Shown in pieces: positions 12,201 to 18,565 of a stretch of DNA of 64,000 nucleotides. The stretch's first letter is position 1; every line of letters starts with the position of its first letter. The position numbers and the translations under genes are program-made. The stretch is from JAVVEH01 sp032251435. Its GTDB lineage: Bacteria > Verrucomicrobiota > Lentisphaeria > Oligosphaerales > MVZH01. The stretch spans positions 1 through 64,000 of the forward strand of contig JAVVEH010000007.1 in NCBI GenBank assembly GCA_032251435.1, written 5' to 3'. A model generated the notes under the pieces. That model searched no databases. It worked only from the letters and a program-made list of their open reading frames with translations, and was not told the origin of the DNA.

Positions 12201-12333
12201 CGGCCTGGCCAAAGCGCAGATCCATCTCAAACAAGCCAACGCCGCCCAAGAAACCGTCGAAAAACTCCTGGCCAAAACCTGGCCCGAACGCTTCGGGGAT
12301 GTTCACCAGGAAGCCCGGCGCTTACTCAAATAA
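3283..12333 (+). CDS. Giant VIT/vWA lipoprotein with long TPR-like tail
   Basis: About 3016 residues, an inferred envelope lipoprotein: the N-terminus ends in a lipobox (VLLCGC). ATG 3283 is preferred over TTG 3262 because AAGGAAA lies just upstream and it gives a normal signal peptide. Domains in order: FecR-like beta domain (about 42-150), VIT domain (about 177-320), vWA domain with a complete MIDAS motif DTSGSM near residue 480, and the usual end of VIT-vWA proteins (PYTSFLVLE near 830). A region of unknown fold (about 900-1300) follows, then some 1650 residues of helical TPR-like repeats to the C-terminus. VIT-vWA proteins bind partner proteins through a metal ion, and TPRs are scaffolds, so a role in a large envelope assembly is likely but inferred. 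Three stretches of alien low-complexity DNA are inserted in frame, one of them inside the vWA domain. Confidence 0.85.
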   Translation: MIKTMITLGWAAVLLCGCGIQETSREKAGKNLSEKPIQDSRVVGRAVDIQGLVSVRGVNEIRWRPLGSRDLIAPGDWVRCDNRGPNAARIALPGGGEVILGPGTVAEWAKSTRLSLISGECEVSPGEDKPITVAGGKTPQSFSAPAIVRVSDQTLTVLKNEPSWLRGFKGVVVNESMGSLLVNVDGRDVPLTVGYHKVTVDIRDQIARTVIEESFVNHTRSRLEGVFHFPLPADASISEFGMWIGDELVRADVVEKQRAREIYETILREKRDPGLLEWSGGNMFKARVFPIFAHSEKRVTITYTQVLPMRDGVYRYTYPLQSDMLRQNPLRELQLTTTVSSTAPLKSVECASHHTRERMTKHAASLEFSAQNYTPNRDFEIEVTPKPDASPITISAHQRGNDGYFLMLLNARSGKTQIPKHPNTQENDEIPKDPKTQRNPKDINRTSNAQHSTKHQAPSTKNPEPGTRNLEPLNLVFLADTSGSMDAGQRENQALFLRAMIASLAPEDRFTLLACDVECIALTDGLVSSDSADTALDKLAARDSLGWTNLDKAFAAVLEAAPADAHVIYVGDGIQATSDIDPVETARRLKALCASNTQTPNDPKTQGMTKHPNTRKTQGNANSEKRNNGQQTTNNGQRITIHTVATGSAYEAVIMKTLASAGGGSFREMQGQRAPVTAAAELLHELTHPGLRDLSVEFNGIRTACVYPAELPNLAAGMQQVITGRYLPTSASGKGTVVVRGKLGDQPVEYTAPFTLPAIGPDFARATTGKQRTTDNGQQAADAASNSFIPRLWARRHLDVLLEQGASPEIKEQIVGFSQEFKIMTPYTSFLVLESDADRERFGVKRHFKMRDGEAFFAEGKDKANYELTRQQMLAAAQWRMNIRRKLILGLTDLGREYPAPPQATPETFYRAFSINGGLTRDNITPWSAPGWGDGVGDRLKRLEGDERFSYMDDFSGGNFDKSMDINGNELGMDFEDTDALYPAEEMDLKEISMELLATPAMDAQYAESRLVSAVSDSRSESPKKRKLSLGPSYYSGRALKSLDMAGGFIAEAQGYSTRSTFSPDMVNEYWLSQIFPAIPNSPSAEAAKLPENWSKEVTDLLTGLLRINCLNLGDQSLHMEISDTYFQASKDQAVTTGSRQLYWSPGRWLRRATDSDDITTTYWMTETELGVMDHTYWTARTRDPQPDDTFAGFPELEDGGKVFPAFVHNAKTHVTTKKTDETIELSFKQEGNDYSHTVLIIDPRRQVLLETRRYNAKGLTSKQTFGAFTNVASVWWPTKTVETDSEGVVTRTRAIRVKTVSRQMIGKAFATLAKQREQAVELPQPLPLPTEARRNIAKGEGTVADHVSVICHAVALQKWEDIREHEKNLFKQIAAAPAYPWMAISLFISSRNNQEAHRLINQLAETLAAAANNATDNALLKPARRLVSFANTAMDVNERLPLLATLKPVYEVCDAASEWRCNRIGYLQGAGRLDTALSEAASFTTDFPENVSGIKTLTSLLVSAGESDQAYAMLDEKTGTNSQLPVLSRYFLCHHWLELLRNNQSDRKAQKDVFERMFAMSEAIPGRIGTYDYRRYLDVLLSLDPEGIFKEKMNQWLDLSPTPSGDVSRPDQRAQLTAAVGMALGDGSLNYLPPEWIPELVRIVKTWAGSQTSTGIVNQIMTHHRFKQTEAAANLRGMFAEELKTELDALTVSQITQRAQWIRQSPPAVEKKDWRVIVDNLTRRWQKIQTGTGDGIEKNNTLGNTILHLSQTCLGLDEAIDFSRKRLGSAPEILKSSFRMGHFNLLTTGPWRKTYEDEAFALLDDLCQGEDPIAPATTGIHALMLLTDWMVDSRVEAGLKEEELAGKLQAMDRKSRWQLEKQLEADARLAALQSLRTHRDTLPEILRPWTGIETLTLQTRILNGKVMPNAGTEDISAPDVVAEAREALGPQAPGRFADGNELHLFRRHMALAQFWAVGGRGIDDETRESLGQFLLDYVASALDQAPREPEAGERGFAVGQADWRQVLYDLLVILNQAGPLEKHLQEWVKLEAGDSWRIPLAYLLTATDRLNAAILEMERAESAKLLSPADYRALSGWYQVVDNRAKHIAARRKALEQMPEHELSNWISRERNRTRRSDWNPADGIPPEIDIEAIVDHFIVLFRKSQSPANYIWQLNDIYRNTRDFHLLRCVPEGIVGMSAQQVYPMLNNLRQVLNEIRDEAVVDEFYAAIVNIRETAVSAVDARALLLLEAEIMRRASEVLNQPGQHTPKALAALQAAFDKGDWGPGEQLQMAQYLANLGRISQETLAAEQRRQLKILHESSEPGTLESLRICSHRAQTLSQYSQWEEAIALLEAELTAYRQANGGTFTAQMNGPMDQLVGYCESQYQFKKAEGLLLAELGRSANRHQWRWLRQRLYRTYNGSIRHKGTTSLGSGKEQYTAACGQLVAELLSEKDHNHTQNLVRIQCDIFRGARDVKIGSVAEDIVRFAMEYFPEMAVPAQQYIYQYHNMVGQLAETVKDLASPKAGIAFLLAVAEKEPPAMSYGYQSFWGQHAYRLGEWRRNVKDLGELEKPLLDLVCRELRRQVETGQQTNNSMYHNNTSYFWGEKADVFAKVAEEVLAKHPDSGKIAFQVAHYLYEGLDRYDRAIDILAEAYKKEILDENAQSYFAQCLERRSRWPEAVPVLEHLVAWRPDALGYRTRLMIAYHGAGRPADVERCRAAADTHFRQPQFWNETVAYQLGSACRHCGLGKHAVVYLEDAIALRRKARNDRVQGDHQLSNYYYELADAYSQLGNTPKAVDAASGAIVCWSRDIKQRRRSVSRLTEVLNKAKDLDAYMATVDAEADKTGLENPVLRKAAGLAYDNRAEPEKAIAQYLKALATQPNDVDTHAYYVKLLQQLSQKEALPDALLAWHRAAPRDASVIKQLYQVYTTLEQPDQAERACTMLVESQPLEAEGHQALAELRQNQDRWEETVPHWRRVVELRELEPTGLLGLAKAQIHLKQANAAQETVEKLLAKTWPERFGDVHQEARRLLK
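4524..4700 (+). repeat. In-frame short-repeat insertion 1 in the vWA gene
   Basis: Low-complexity DNA built from units such as ACCCAAAGACCCAAA, containing AATGACGAA, followed by a second type of unit (AACGTCCAACGCTCAAC) and a third (ACCCGGAACCCGGAACC). It translates to a Lys/Pro/Asn/Thr/Gln-rich linker between the VIT domain and the first vWA strand. Composition is completely unlike the flanking coding sequence, yet the frame stays open. Confidence 0.85.
5065..5203 (+). repeat. In-frame short-repeat insertion 2, inside the vWA domain
   Basis: The first part matches insertion 1 in order and wording (AAATACCCAAACACCC, then AATGACGAA, then more ACCCAAA units), so the two are copies of one element. 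The second part is a different unit (AACGGGCAACAGACAACG). It adds about 43 residues between the helix ending RRLKAL and the strand ITIHTVATG, a surface-loop position that would leave the vWA core intact. Confidence 0.85.
5583..5620 (+). repeat. In-frame short-repeat insertion 3 in the vWA gene
   Basis: A short run of the AACGGACAACGG unit, the same unit type as the second half of insertion 2. It encodes a Gln/Thr/Asn-rich loop between the beta-rich domain after the vWA part and the segment beginning SFIPRLWARR. Confidence 0.75.
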
Positions 12334-12616
12334 TCATCCTCTCCCATTGACCGCCGACAGTCCCCCGCGGCCCAACGCATAGGCGTAAAGCTCGTTATTG
12401 TTGGCAACGTCATTATTCGCAGGTTTAACCAACGGTGTTATATTCCGGGCGATATGAAAGAAATCGCTCAATTAGACACTGTCCTTTTTAGCCCCCGCCC
12501 CCATTTTTCTGTCTAACAGCTTTATGTTCAGCGACTGCCTCAATGGGATAAACCAGCATGTTAAAAATTTCCGGGAAGAATCCTTTTTCTTCGGACTGAT
12601 TGGGTCGTGATCGCCC

Positions 12617-13543
12617 GTGATTTTCGCGTTTATTCCCGTCATTTTGTGGGCTTTGGGGAGCATCTGCACGTCCCGCAGCGCCCATTTAGTCGGCGCCGCG
12701 CGGGCCAACAGTTGGCGGCTGGCTCTGGCGGCGGCCGCTCTGGGTGTCGGCGTGCTGTGCACACGTGGTTTTCCCCGGCACGCGGGGGTTTGGGGATGGT
12801 TGATTCTATCCGGGGCGGTGGGATTGGGTCTGGGCGATTTATGCATGATGCTGGGCTACCGTCGGGTGGGCCCGAGAATTATTGTTCTGGTGCTGCTGTG
12901 CCTGGCGGTTCCGGTCGCCGGCGTGAGTGAGTGGCTGTGGCTGGGGACAGAATTGACATGGGAGCAGATCGCGCTGTCCGCGGGTATTCTCGCCGGTGTG
13001 GGACTGGCCATCGCTCCAGGGGCCAGGATTCCCGCCCGCAACCGGCGGGAAGTCGTCACCGGGGTCATTTTTGGCGTGCTGGCCGCGGTTGGACAGGGGC
13101 TTGGCACCACGATCAGCCGGGTCGCCTACCGTTGCGCCGAGGCCAATCAGGTTCCCATGGGGGGCATGACGGCGGCTTGGCAGCGGATGATCGGCGGGCT
13201 TCTGTGCACCGTCGCCGCGGCGGCCCTCTTCCGCATGAGTCCCGGCGAACCGCCGATGGAACGGGCGGCGGACATGCTGGCGCCCGGCGGCCACCGCGCC
13301 AAGCCCAGGCAGGTCTGGTTCTGGATTACCGCCTCAGCTTTCCTGGGACCGATTATCGGGCTGTCGGTCTATCAATGGGTTTTGGTCACTCAACCCGGAG
13401 CGCTGGTTCAAGCGGTGATGGCTGTGACCCCTGTGGCGGTCATTCCCTTCGCCTGGCTCATCGATGGTGACCGGCCTGACTGGCATGGGGTGGTCGGCGG
13501 GCTGCTGGCCTGCGCTTGCGCCGTGGCCCTCATGCTAGTCTGA
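12617..13543 (+). CDS. EamA/DMT-superfamily membrane transporter
   Basis: A 308-residue polytopic inner-membrane protein with about ten hydrophobic helices and the two-fold repeated layout of EamA-type drug/metabolite transporters. These typically export small metabolites; the substrate cannot be inferred. A cytoplasmic loop rich in charged residues (about 200-230, containing SPGEPPMERA) separates the halves. The start is GTG 12617, which directly opens the first hydrophobic helix; no strong ribosome-binding site is visible. The 283 nt before it (12334-12616) hold no recognised gene. The gene ends one base before the convergent thioredoxin-like gene. Confidence 0.8.
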   Translation: MIFAFIPVILWALGSICTSRSAHLVGAARANSWRLALAAAALGVGVLCTRGFPRHAGVWGWLILSGAVGLGLGDLCMMLGYRRVGPRIIVLVLLCLAVPVAGVSEWLWLGTELTWEQIALSAGILAGVGLAIAPGARIPARNRREVVTGVIFGVLAAVGQGLGTTISRVAYRCAEANQVPMGGMTAAWQRMIGGLLCTVAAAALFRMSPGEPPMERAADMLAPGGHRAKPRQVWFWITASAFLGPIIGLSVYQWVLVTQPGALVQAVMAVTPVAVIPFAWLIDGDRPDWHGVVGGLLACACAVALMLV

Positions 13544-14440
13544 TTACCCCTTCAAAATATCCCGGGCTTTCGCCGCGGCTTTGGTGTCGGGATACTTCTC
13601 CAGGATCGGTTGGAGTAACTTTTTGTCTTTATTCATTTTAGCCTTCCGGAAAAGCAGTTCAGCGGACACTTCCGCCCGAATTTCCGGATTGTTTTTCATG
13701 GCCGCGAGTTCCGCGGCCGCCCCGCCGTCACGCGTCTCACCAAACGCCTCTTTAACCTTTTCCAACATCAGAGCCGCCTCGTAATACTCGCCGGCGGCCT
13801 TCTTTTCCCTGGCTTTCAGCAACTGATCCGCCCGTAGCGTCTCCAGGCGTTCAATCTCTTTCGCCGCCTGCTGATTGCCGGTCGCCAACGATTGCTCGTA
13901 GGCTTCCAAGGCTTTGCCCAGGCGCTTGAAGCGCTCTTCCCGTTGGCCTGTCTCCCACAACGTCTGCCCGGCGGCGACGACTTTTTTAGCCTCCCGCATG
14001 GCTTTTTTAAGATCTTTAAACGCCCCGCTCCCCTTTTCTTTCACATCCTCATAGGTCACTAAGCCAATGGATTTTTCCACGTCCGGATCAAAGATGGCGA
14101 CCTTGGGAATGAATTTGCCGCGGGAAGCCAGGGTGGCGGCGACATTTTCAGGGACATCCCCCATTTTGGGCACGTAGACCAGCACGGTGCCGCGGCCCAA
14201 TTCGTCAATCATGGTTCTGCCGACACCGTCACACAGGGGACATGTCGAATTTTTATCGGTATACAAAAACGCGATGGGGCGGTTTTTCGCCCGGGCCTCG
14301 GCTTTCGCCTTGTCCAATTCACTTGTCTCAAAGGTGTCTCTTGGCAGATTTATTCCCGCCAAGGCATGAGAGCATGTCAGCGCCGTCAGAATCAGAACCC
14401 ATCCACGCGTCATTTTTTTCAGAAAACTTGTTTTCATCAT
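13544..14440 (-). CDS. Secreted thioredoxin-fold protein
   Basis: A 298-residue exported protein. The signal peptide ends near ALAG (about residue 29). A thioredoxin-like domain follows, with a CxxC motif CPLC at 67-70 after the strand PIAFLYTDK, as in thioredoxin-related proteins that reduce or shuffle disulfides outside the cytoplasm. From about 150 onward it is helical and charged, resembling a TPR-like or coiled segment that may hold a partner. The start codon has AGGAG about 9 nt upstream. The convergent neighbour ends immediately next to it, with no space for a separate terminator. Confidence 0.72.
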   Translation of the reverse strand: MMKTSFLKKMTRGWVLILTALTCSHALAGINLPRDTFETSELDKAKAEARAKNRPIAFLYTDKNSTCPLCDGVGRTMIDELGRGTVLVYVPKMGDVPENVAATLASRGKFIPKVAIFDPDVEKSIGLVTYEDVKEKGSGAFKDLKKAMREAKKVVAAGQTLWETGQREERFKRLGKALEAYEQSLATGNQQAAKEIERLETLRADQLLKAREKKAAGEYYEAALMLEKVKEAFGETRDGGAAAELAAMKNNPEIRAEVSAELLFRKAKMNKDKKLLQPILEKYPDTKAAAKARDILKG

Positions 14441-14574
14441 GATTGTCGCTCCTAAAGCACAATTGATTTACGTGAAAAAGAATATATCTTCACTTCCCGC
14501 CAATGCGAACAATTCACCGGCAAACCGGTCTGACATGGGAACACGTCACACCGATTCAAACGAAAGCGATCTTC

Positions 14575-17424
14575 ATGCCGGAAAAAATTCAAATCTTCGG
14601 TGCCTGCGAGCACAATTTAAAAAATATTGATGTGGATATTCCCCGGGATCAACTGGTGGTAATCACGGGCTTAAGCGGTTCCGGAAAATCCTCTCTGGCC
14701 TTTGACACACTGTACGCGGAGGGACAGCGGCGGTATGTGGAAAGCCTTTCCGCATATGCCCGGCAGTTTCTCGAGCGCCTGCAAAAACCGGACGTGGAGC
14801 GGATTGAGGGGCTGTCCCCAGCCATCGCCATCGAGCAACGCTCCGCCGGGTCAAATCCCCGGTCAATTGTCGCCACGACAACGGAAATTTATGATTATTT
14901 ACGGCTTCTTTACGCTCACACCGGGCATCCTCACTGCCCCCTGTGCGGCAAACCGGTTCAAGGGCAAAGCGCCCAGTCGATCGCCGATCTGGCCGGCGCG
15001 CTTCCCGCCCAACGGAAGCTGATGATTTTAGCGCCTTACGTCGAGGGAAAGAAAGGCGAGCACAAAGACATCTTTGACCGCATGCGGCGGGACGGCTTTG
15101 TCCGCGCCCGGGTGGACGGGGAGATTATCTCACTGGATCAAGAACCGGAATTGAAGAAAACCCTCCGCCATTCCATCGACGCGGTGGTGGACCGTCTGGT
15201 CACCAGCGGGGCGGCGGACAGCCGGTTGACGGATTCCGTTGAGCTGGCCTTGCGGATCGGTGAGGGAACCATGCGCTTGTTATGCGAAGACGACCATGGC
15301 GCCTGGCAAGAGCGAACCGTCAGCGAGCATCTGGCATGTGACACCTGCAAAATAAGCTTCAGCGAGTTATTGCCCCGCAATTTTTCATTTAACAGCCCGT
15401 ACGGCGCTTGCAAAACGTGCAACGGCTTGGGAAACCAATTGGTTTTTGTGCCGGAACTGGTCATTCCGGATCCGAGCCTGTCCATCCGCCGGGGAGCGGT
15501 TCCGCTGCTCCGCCGCGGTCCCCGGCGGCTGATCATGTATTACAATCACCTGCTCCGATGCCTGGCTGAGACCTACGATTTCCCGTTGACGGCGCCCTGG
15601 GAATCGTTGCCGGCGGACATCCGGAAGATTATCCTGTACGGCACGGGTGACACCGAGGTGTGTTTTGACTACTGGCGGCGGGGAAAAATGTACAAAATGC
15701 GGCGGCCCTTCGAAGGAATTATTCCTCTGCTTGACCGGCGCTACCGGGAGACGGAAAGTGACGCGGTGCGGGAGCGCTTTAAAGACAGCATGATCCTTGA
15801 ACAATGCCCGGATTGTCACGGCGGCCGTCTCAGTCCTGAGAGCCTCGGTGTCACGGTGGGCGGCATCAACATTCACGAATTCTGCTGCCAGAGCGTGGAT
15901 GACGCCCTCGCCTTTATGAGTGATCTGAAGCAATCCACGGAAGAGCGGAAAATCGGCGCCGAAATAACCCGCGAAATTATTTCACGCCTGCGTTTTTTGA
16001 AAGATGTCGGGTTACAATATCTCACCTTGGACCGCCGGAGCGGGACGTTGTCGGGCGGGGAGGCGCAACGGATCCGCCTGGCGACCCAACTGGGGAGCGG
16101 CCTGGTTGGCGTGATTTATGTGCTGGACGAGCCCAGCATCGGCCTGCATCAGCGTGACAACCGGCGGTTGTTAAACACCCTGCGTAAATTGCGGGACGCC
16201 GGCAACACGGTGATCGTTGTCGAACATGATCTGGAAACCATTGAGGAAGCCGATTATGTCATCGACCTGGGCCCCGGAGCCGGCCGCCATGGCGGCGAGC
16301 TGGTCTGCGCCGCGCCGCCCGCGGAACTGGCCCGTTGCCCCAAGTCCCTGACCGGGGATTTCCTCGCCGGACGCCGACGCATCGAGATTCCGGCGAAACG
16401 GTTAAAGGGGAATGGCGACACGCTCAAAATCGTCGGCGCGCGCGCCCACAACTTAAAAAACATTACCGCCACGATTCCTCTCGGAACCCTCTGCTGTGTC
16501 AGCGGGGTTTCGGGATCCGGGAAAAGCACGCTGATCAACCACATTCTGCGCGACGGCCTGTACCGTCATTTCGGCATCATGTGCGACACGCCGGGTGACC
16601 ATAAACGCATTGAGGGTCTGGAGCACGTCGACAAGTTAATCGTCATCGACCAGAGCCCCATCGGGCGCACGCCGCGGTCCAATCCGGCGACCTACACCAA
16701 CGCTTTTGGCTTAATCCGCGATCTATTCGCCAAACTTCCCGAATCCAGAGCCCGAGGGTATAAGCCGGGGCGGTTCTCTTTCAATGTTAAAGGCGGACGC
16801 TGCGAGGACTGCAAGGGAGACGGCATCAAGAAAATTGAAATGACATTTTTGCCTGACGTTTACGTGCCCTGCGAGACATGCAAGGGCAAACGCTACAACC
16901 GGGAGACGTTGGCGATTCAGTTTAAAGGACGGACTATCGCCGATATTCTCGATTTGACTGTCGACCAAGGGCTGGGGGTGTTTAAAAATATTCCCGGGCT
17001 CAAGCGCAAGTTGGAAACCTTGAGCCGGGTCGGGCTGGGATATGTCCACCTCGGACAACCCGCCACCACACTTTCCGGCGGGGAAGCCCAACGGGTCAAG
17101 CTGGCCACCGAACTGGCCCGCCACCCCAAGGGGCACACGCTCTACATTCTTGATGAGCCCACAACGGGACTGCACCTGGCGGACATTGACAACCTGCTGT
17201 CGGTGCTCAAGGACCTTCGGGATCAAGGGAACACCGTGCTCATCATCGAGCATAATCTGGATGTGATCAAAGTGGCCGACCACCTGATTGACCTGGGCCC
17301 GGAGGGGGGCGACGAAGGAGGGACCATCGTCGCCGCGGGCACCCCGGAACAGGTCGCCCAGCATCCGCGTTCCTATACGGGACATTTTTTGCGGGAGATT
17401 CTCGGCATTCCGGCGGGGCCGTGA
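14575..17424 (+). CDS. uvrA: Excinuclease ABC subunit A
   Basis: DNA-damage recognition ATPase of nucleotide excision repair, acting with UvrB in the cytoplasm. ATG 14575 (MPEKIQIFGACEHNLK) gives 949 residues, the family's normal length; the frame is open 24 codons upstream but that part is not UvrA-like. Two ABC modules are complete: Walker A GLSGSGKSS and GVSGSGKST, signatures LSGGEAQRIRL and LSGGEAQRVKL, and Walker B with VLDEPSIGLH and ILDEPTTGLH. Zinc-binding cysteines occur in CPLCGKP, in CDTC...CKTC and in CEDC...CETC. UvrB and UvrC are not in the window. Confidence 0.97.
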   Translation: MPEKIQIFGACEHNLKNIDVDIPRDQLVVITGLSGSGKSSLAFDTLYAEGQRRYVESLSAYARQFLERLQKPDVERIEGLSPAIAIEQRSAGSNPRSIVATTTEIYDYLRLLYAHTGHPHCPLCGKPVQGQSAQSIADLAGALPAQRKLMILAPYVEGKKGEHKDIFDRMRRDGFVRARVDGEIISLDQEPELKKTLRHSIDAVVDRLVTSGAADSRLTDSVELALRIGEGTMRLLCEDDHGAWQERTVSEHLACDTCKISFSELLPRNFSFNSPYGACKTCNGLGNQLVFVPELVIPDPSLSIRRGAVPLLRRGPRRLIMYYNHLLRCLAETYDFPLTAPWESLPADIRKIILYGTGDTEVCFDYWRRGKMYKMRRPFEGIIPLLDRRYRETESDAVRERFKDSMILEQCPDCHGGRLSPESLGVTVGGINIHEFCCQSVDDALAFMSDLKQSTEERKIGAEITREIISRLRFLKDVGLQYLTLDRRSGTLSGGEAQRIRLATQLGSGLVGVIYVLDEPSIGLHQRDNRRLLNTLRKLRDAGNTVIVVEHDLETIEEADYVIDLGPGAGRHGGELVCAAPPAELARCPKSLTGDFLAGRRRIEIPAKRLKGNGDTLKIVGARAHNLKNITATIPLGTLCCVSGVSGSGKSTLINHILRDGLYRHFGIMCDTPGDHKRIEGLEHVDKLIVIDQSPIGRTPRSNPATYTNAFGLIRDLFAKLPESRARGYKPGRFSFNVKGGRCEDCKGDGIKKIEMTFLPDVYVPCETCKGKRYNRETLAIQFKGRTIADILDLTVDQGLGVFKNIPGLKRKLETLSRVGLGYVHLGQPATTLSGGEAQRVKLATELARHPKGHTLYILDEPTTGLHLADIDNLLSVLKDLRDQGNTVLIIEHNLDVIKVADHLIDLGPEGGDEGGTIVAAGTPEQVAQHPRSYTGHFLREILGIPAGP

Positions 17425-17428
17425 CCCG

Positions 17429-18565
17429 TCACCGCCGTTTATAGGTCATCCACAGACCGTGGCCAAGAAACGCGGCGTTGGGCAGAGCGGAAGCCAGAAA
17501 CCCGGGCAAAAACCCCTGCTTGCCGATAATCAGGAAGATTTGCGTCACTAACACATAGGCGAAGAGCAGGCCCAGAGCTTTGGCGAAGCCGTTGAAGGCA
17601 CCGGCGCGTTGAGCTCGGACCATCATCGACACGCCATAGAGAGAGGCGACCAGGCAGGCCGCCGGGAAGGTCAAACGATACCAGAACGTGGCCTTGAACC
17701 GCGCCCGCGTGCTCTTAGGAAGATCCGGATTCCGCTTCAGGAAACGGGCGATATCCCCGGCGGCCATGTCCCGTAACGGCCGCAGATCCGCCACCACATC
17801 TCCGGGCCGCTCATCCAACAGGCCCGCGGAAACCGGTAACACCTCAAAACGCTCTTCTTTAACCGGCAGCAGATCCTCCTCGCCATAGGTCCATTTCCGG
17901 CCGTTGAAGAAAACCCATCGGCCGTCGCCGTAGTCCGCCTCCGCGGCCCTGATTTCCCATAAAAGTCCTTCTTTGACCGGATTATGCTGCTTAACCGAGA
18001 CCCCCCGCTGGCGGCCGACGGGATCAAACAGCTCAAAAAACCAATCCCGCTTGGCGGACCGGTTCCGATAGGCTAGAGCGTGTGTTTCGCCGGTGACGAC
18101 CAGCGCGTCGTCATCATCTTCGGTCTCGGCGCTTCTCAACACATCCGCCTGGTGGGTGAACCGCGGGCCGACGTATTCATTCAGAACGAACATCGCGCCG
18201 GCCAGCAGCACGGCGATTATCCATACCGGGGTCATGGCGTGGGGAATGGAAATCCCGGCCGCGCGGATCGCGGTGAGTTCTTGATGACGGATCAGGTTGT
18301 TCACCACAAAACTCAAGGACAAGAGAATTGAGGCGGGCAGGATATAAACCAGATTGGCGGGTTGCCGCATCAGGAAATAGGCGGCCACCTTGGCCGCCGA
18401 TGTGCCGGCGTCGAGAAAATCTTCCAGCTCGTTAAAAATATCCGCGACTAAAAACAGGACCAAAAATCCCACCAGACAACATAGCATCAAGGCCAGGTAT
18501 TCGGTCACCAGATGACGAAACACACGCTTAGGAAACAATCGCTTGGATGTGGGTGATTTAGTCAT
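17429..18565 (-). CDS. lptG: LptF/LptG family permease
   Basis: A 378-residue inner-membrane protein of the YjgP/YjgQ (LptF/LptG) family, the permease half of the ABC exporter that lifts lipopolysaccharide from the inner membrane. Two hydrophobic helices lie near the N-terminus (LALMLCCLVGFLVLFLV and the region after QPANLVYILPAS), then a periplasmic beta-jellyroll region (about 140-270), then two or three helices at the end. HQELTAIRAAGIS matches the conserved cytoplasmic segment of the family. Its first 8 nt overlap the end of the upstream ABC-F gene, so it is the last gene of the fmt operon. LptF and LptG cannot be told apart firmly from sequence alone; the presence of either indicates a Gram-negative envelope with LPS-like lipid. 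Confidence 0.85.
   Translation of the reverse strand: MTKSPTSKRLFPKRVFRHLVTEYLALMLCCLVGFLVLFLVADIFNELEDFLDAGTSAAKVAAYFLMRQPANLVYILPASILLSLSFVVNNLIRHQELTAIRAAGISIPHAMTPVWIIAVLLAGAMFVLNEYVGPRFTHQADVLRSAETEDDDDALVVTGETHALAYRNRSAKRDWFFELFDPVGRQRGVSVKQHNPVKEGLLWEIRAAEADYGDGRWVFFNGRKWTYGEEDLLPVKEERFEVLPVSAGLLDERPGDVVADLRPLRDMAAGDIARFLKRNPDLPKSTRARFKATFWYRLTFPAACLVASLYGVSMMVRAQRAGAFNGFAKALGLLFAYVLVTQIFLIIGKQGFLPGFLASALPNAAFLGHGLWMTYKRR

Noticed and set aside
11176..12306. Long minus-strand open frame (376 codons) opposite the vWA gene, and similar ones at 1561-2523, 31881-33158 and 48809-49942
   Set aside because: They are shadows of high-GC genes: composition is Arg/Gly/Pro/His-rich, no family motif, fully covered by a supported gene on the other strand.
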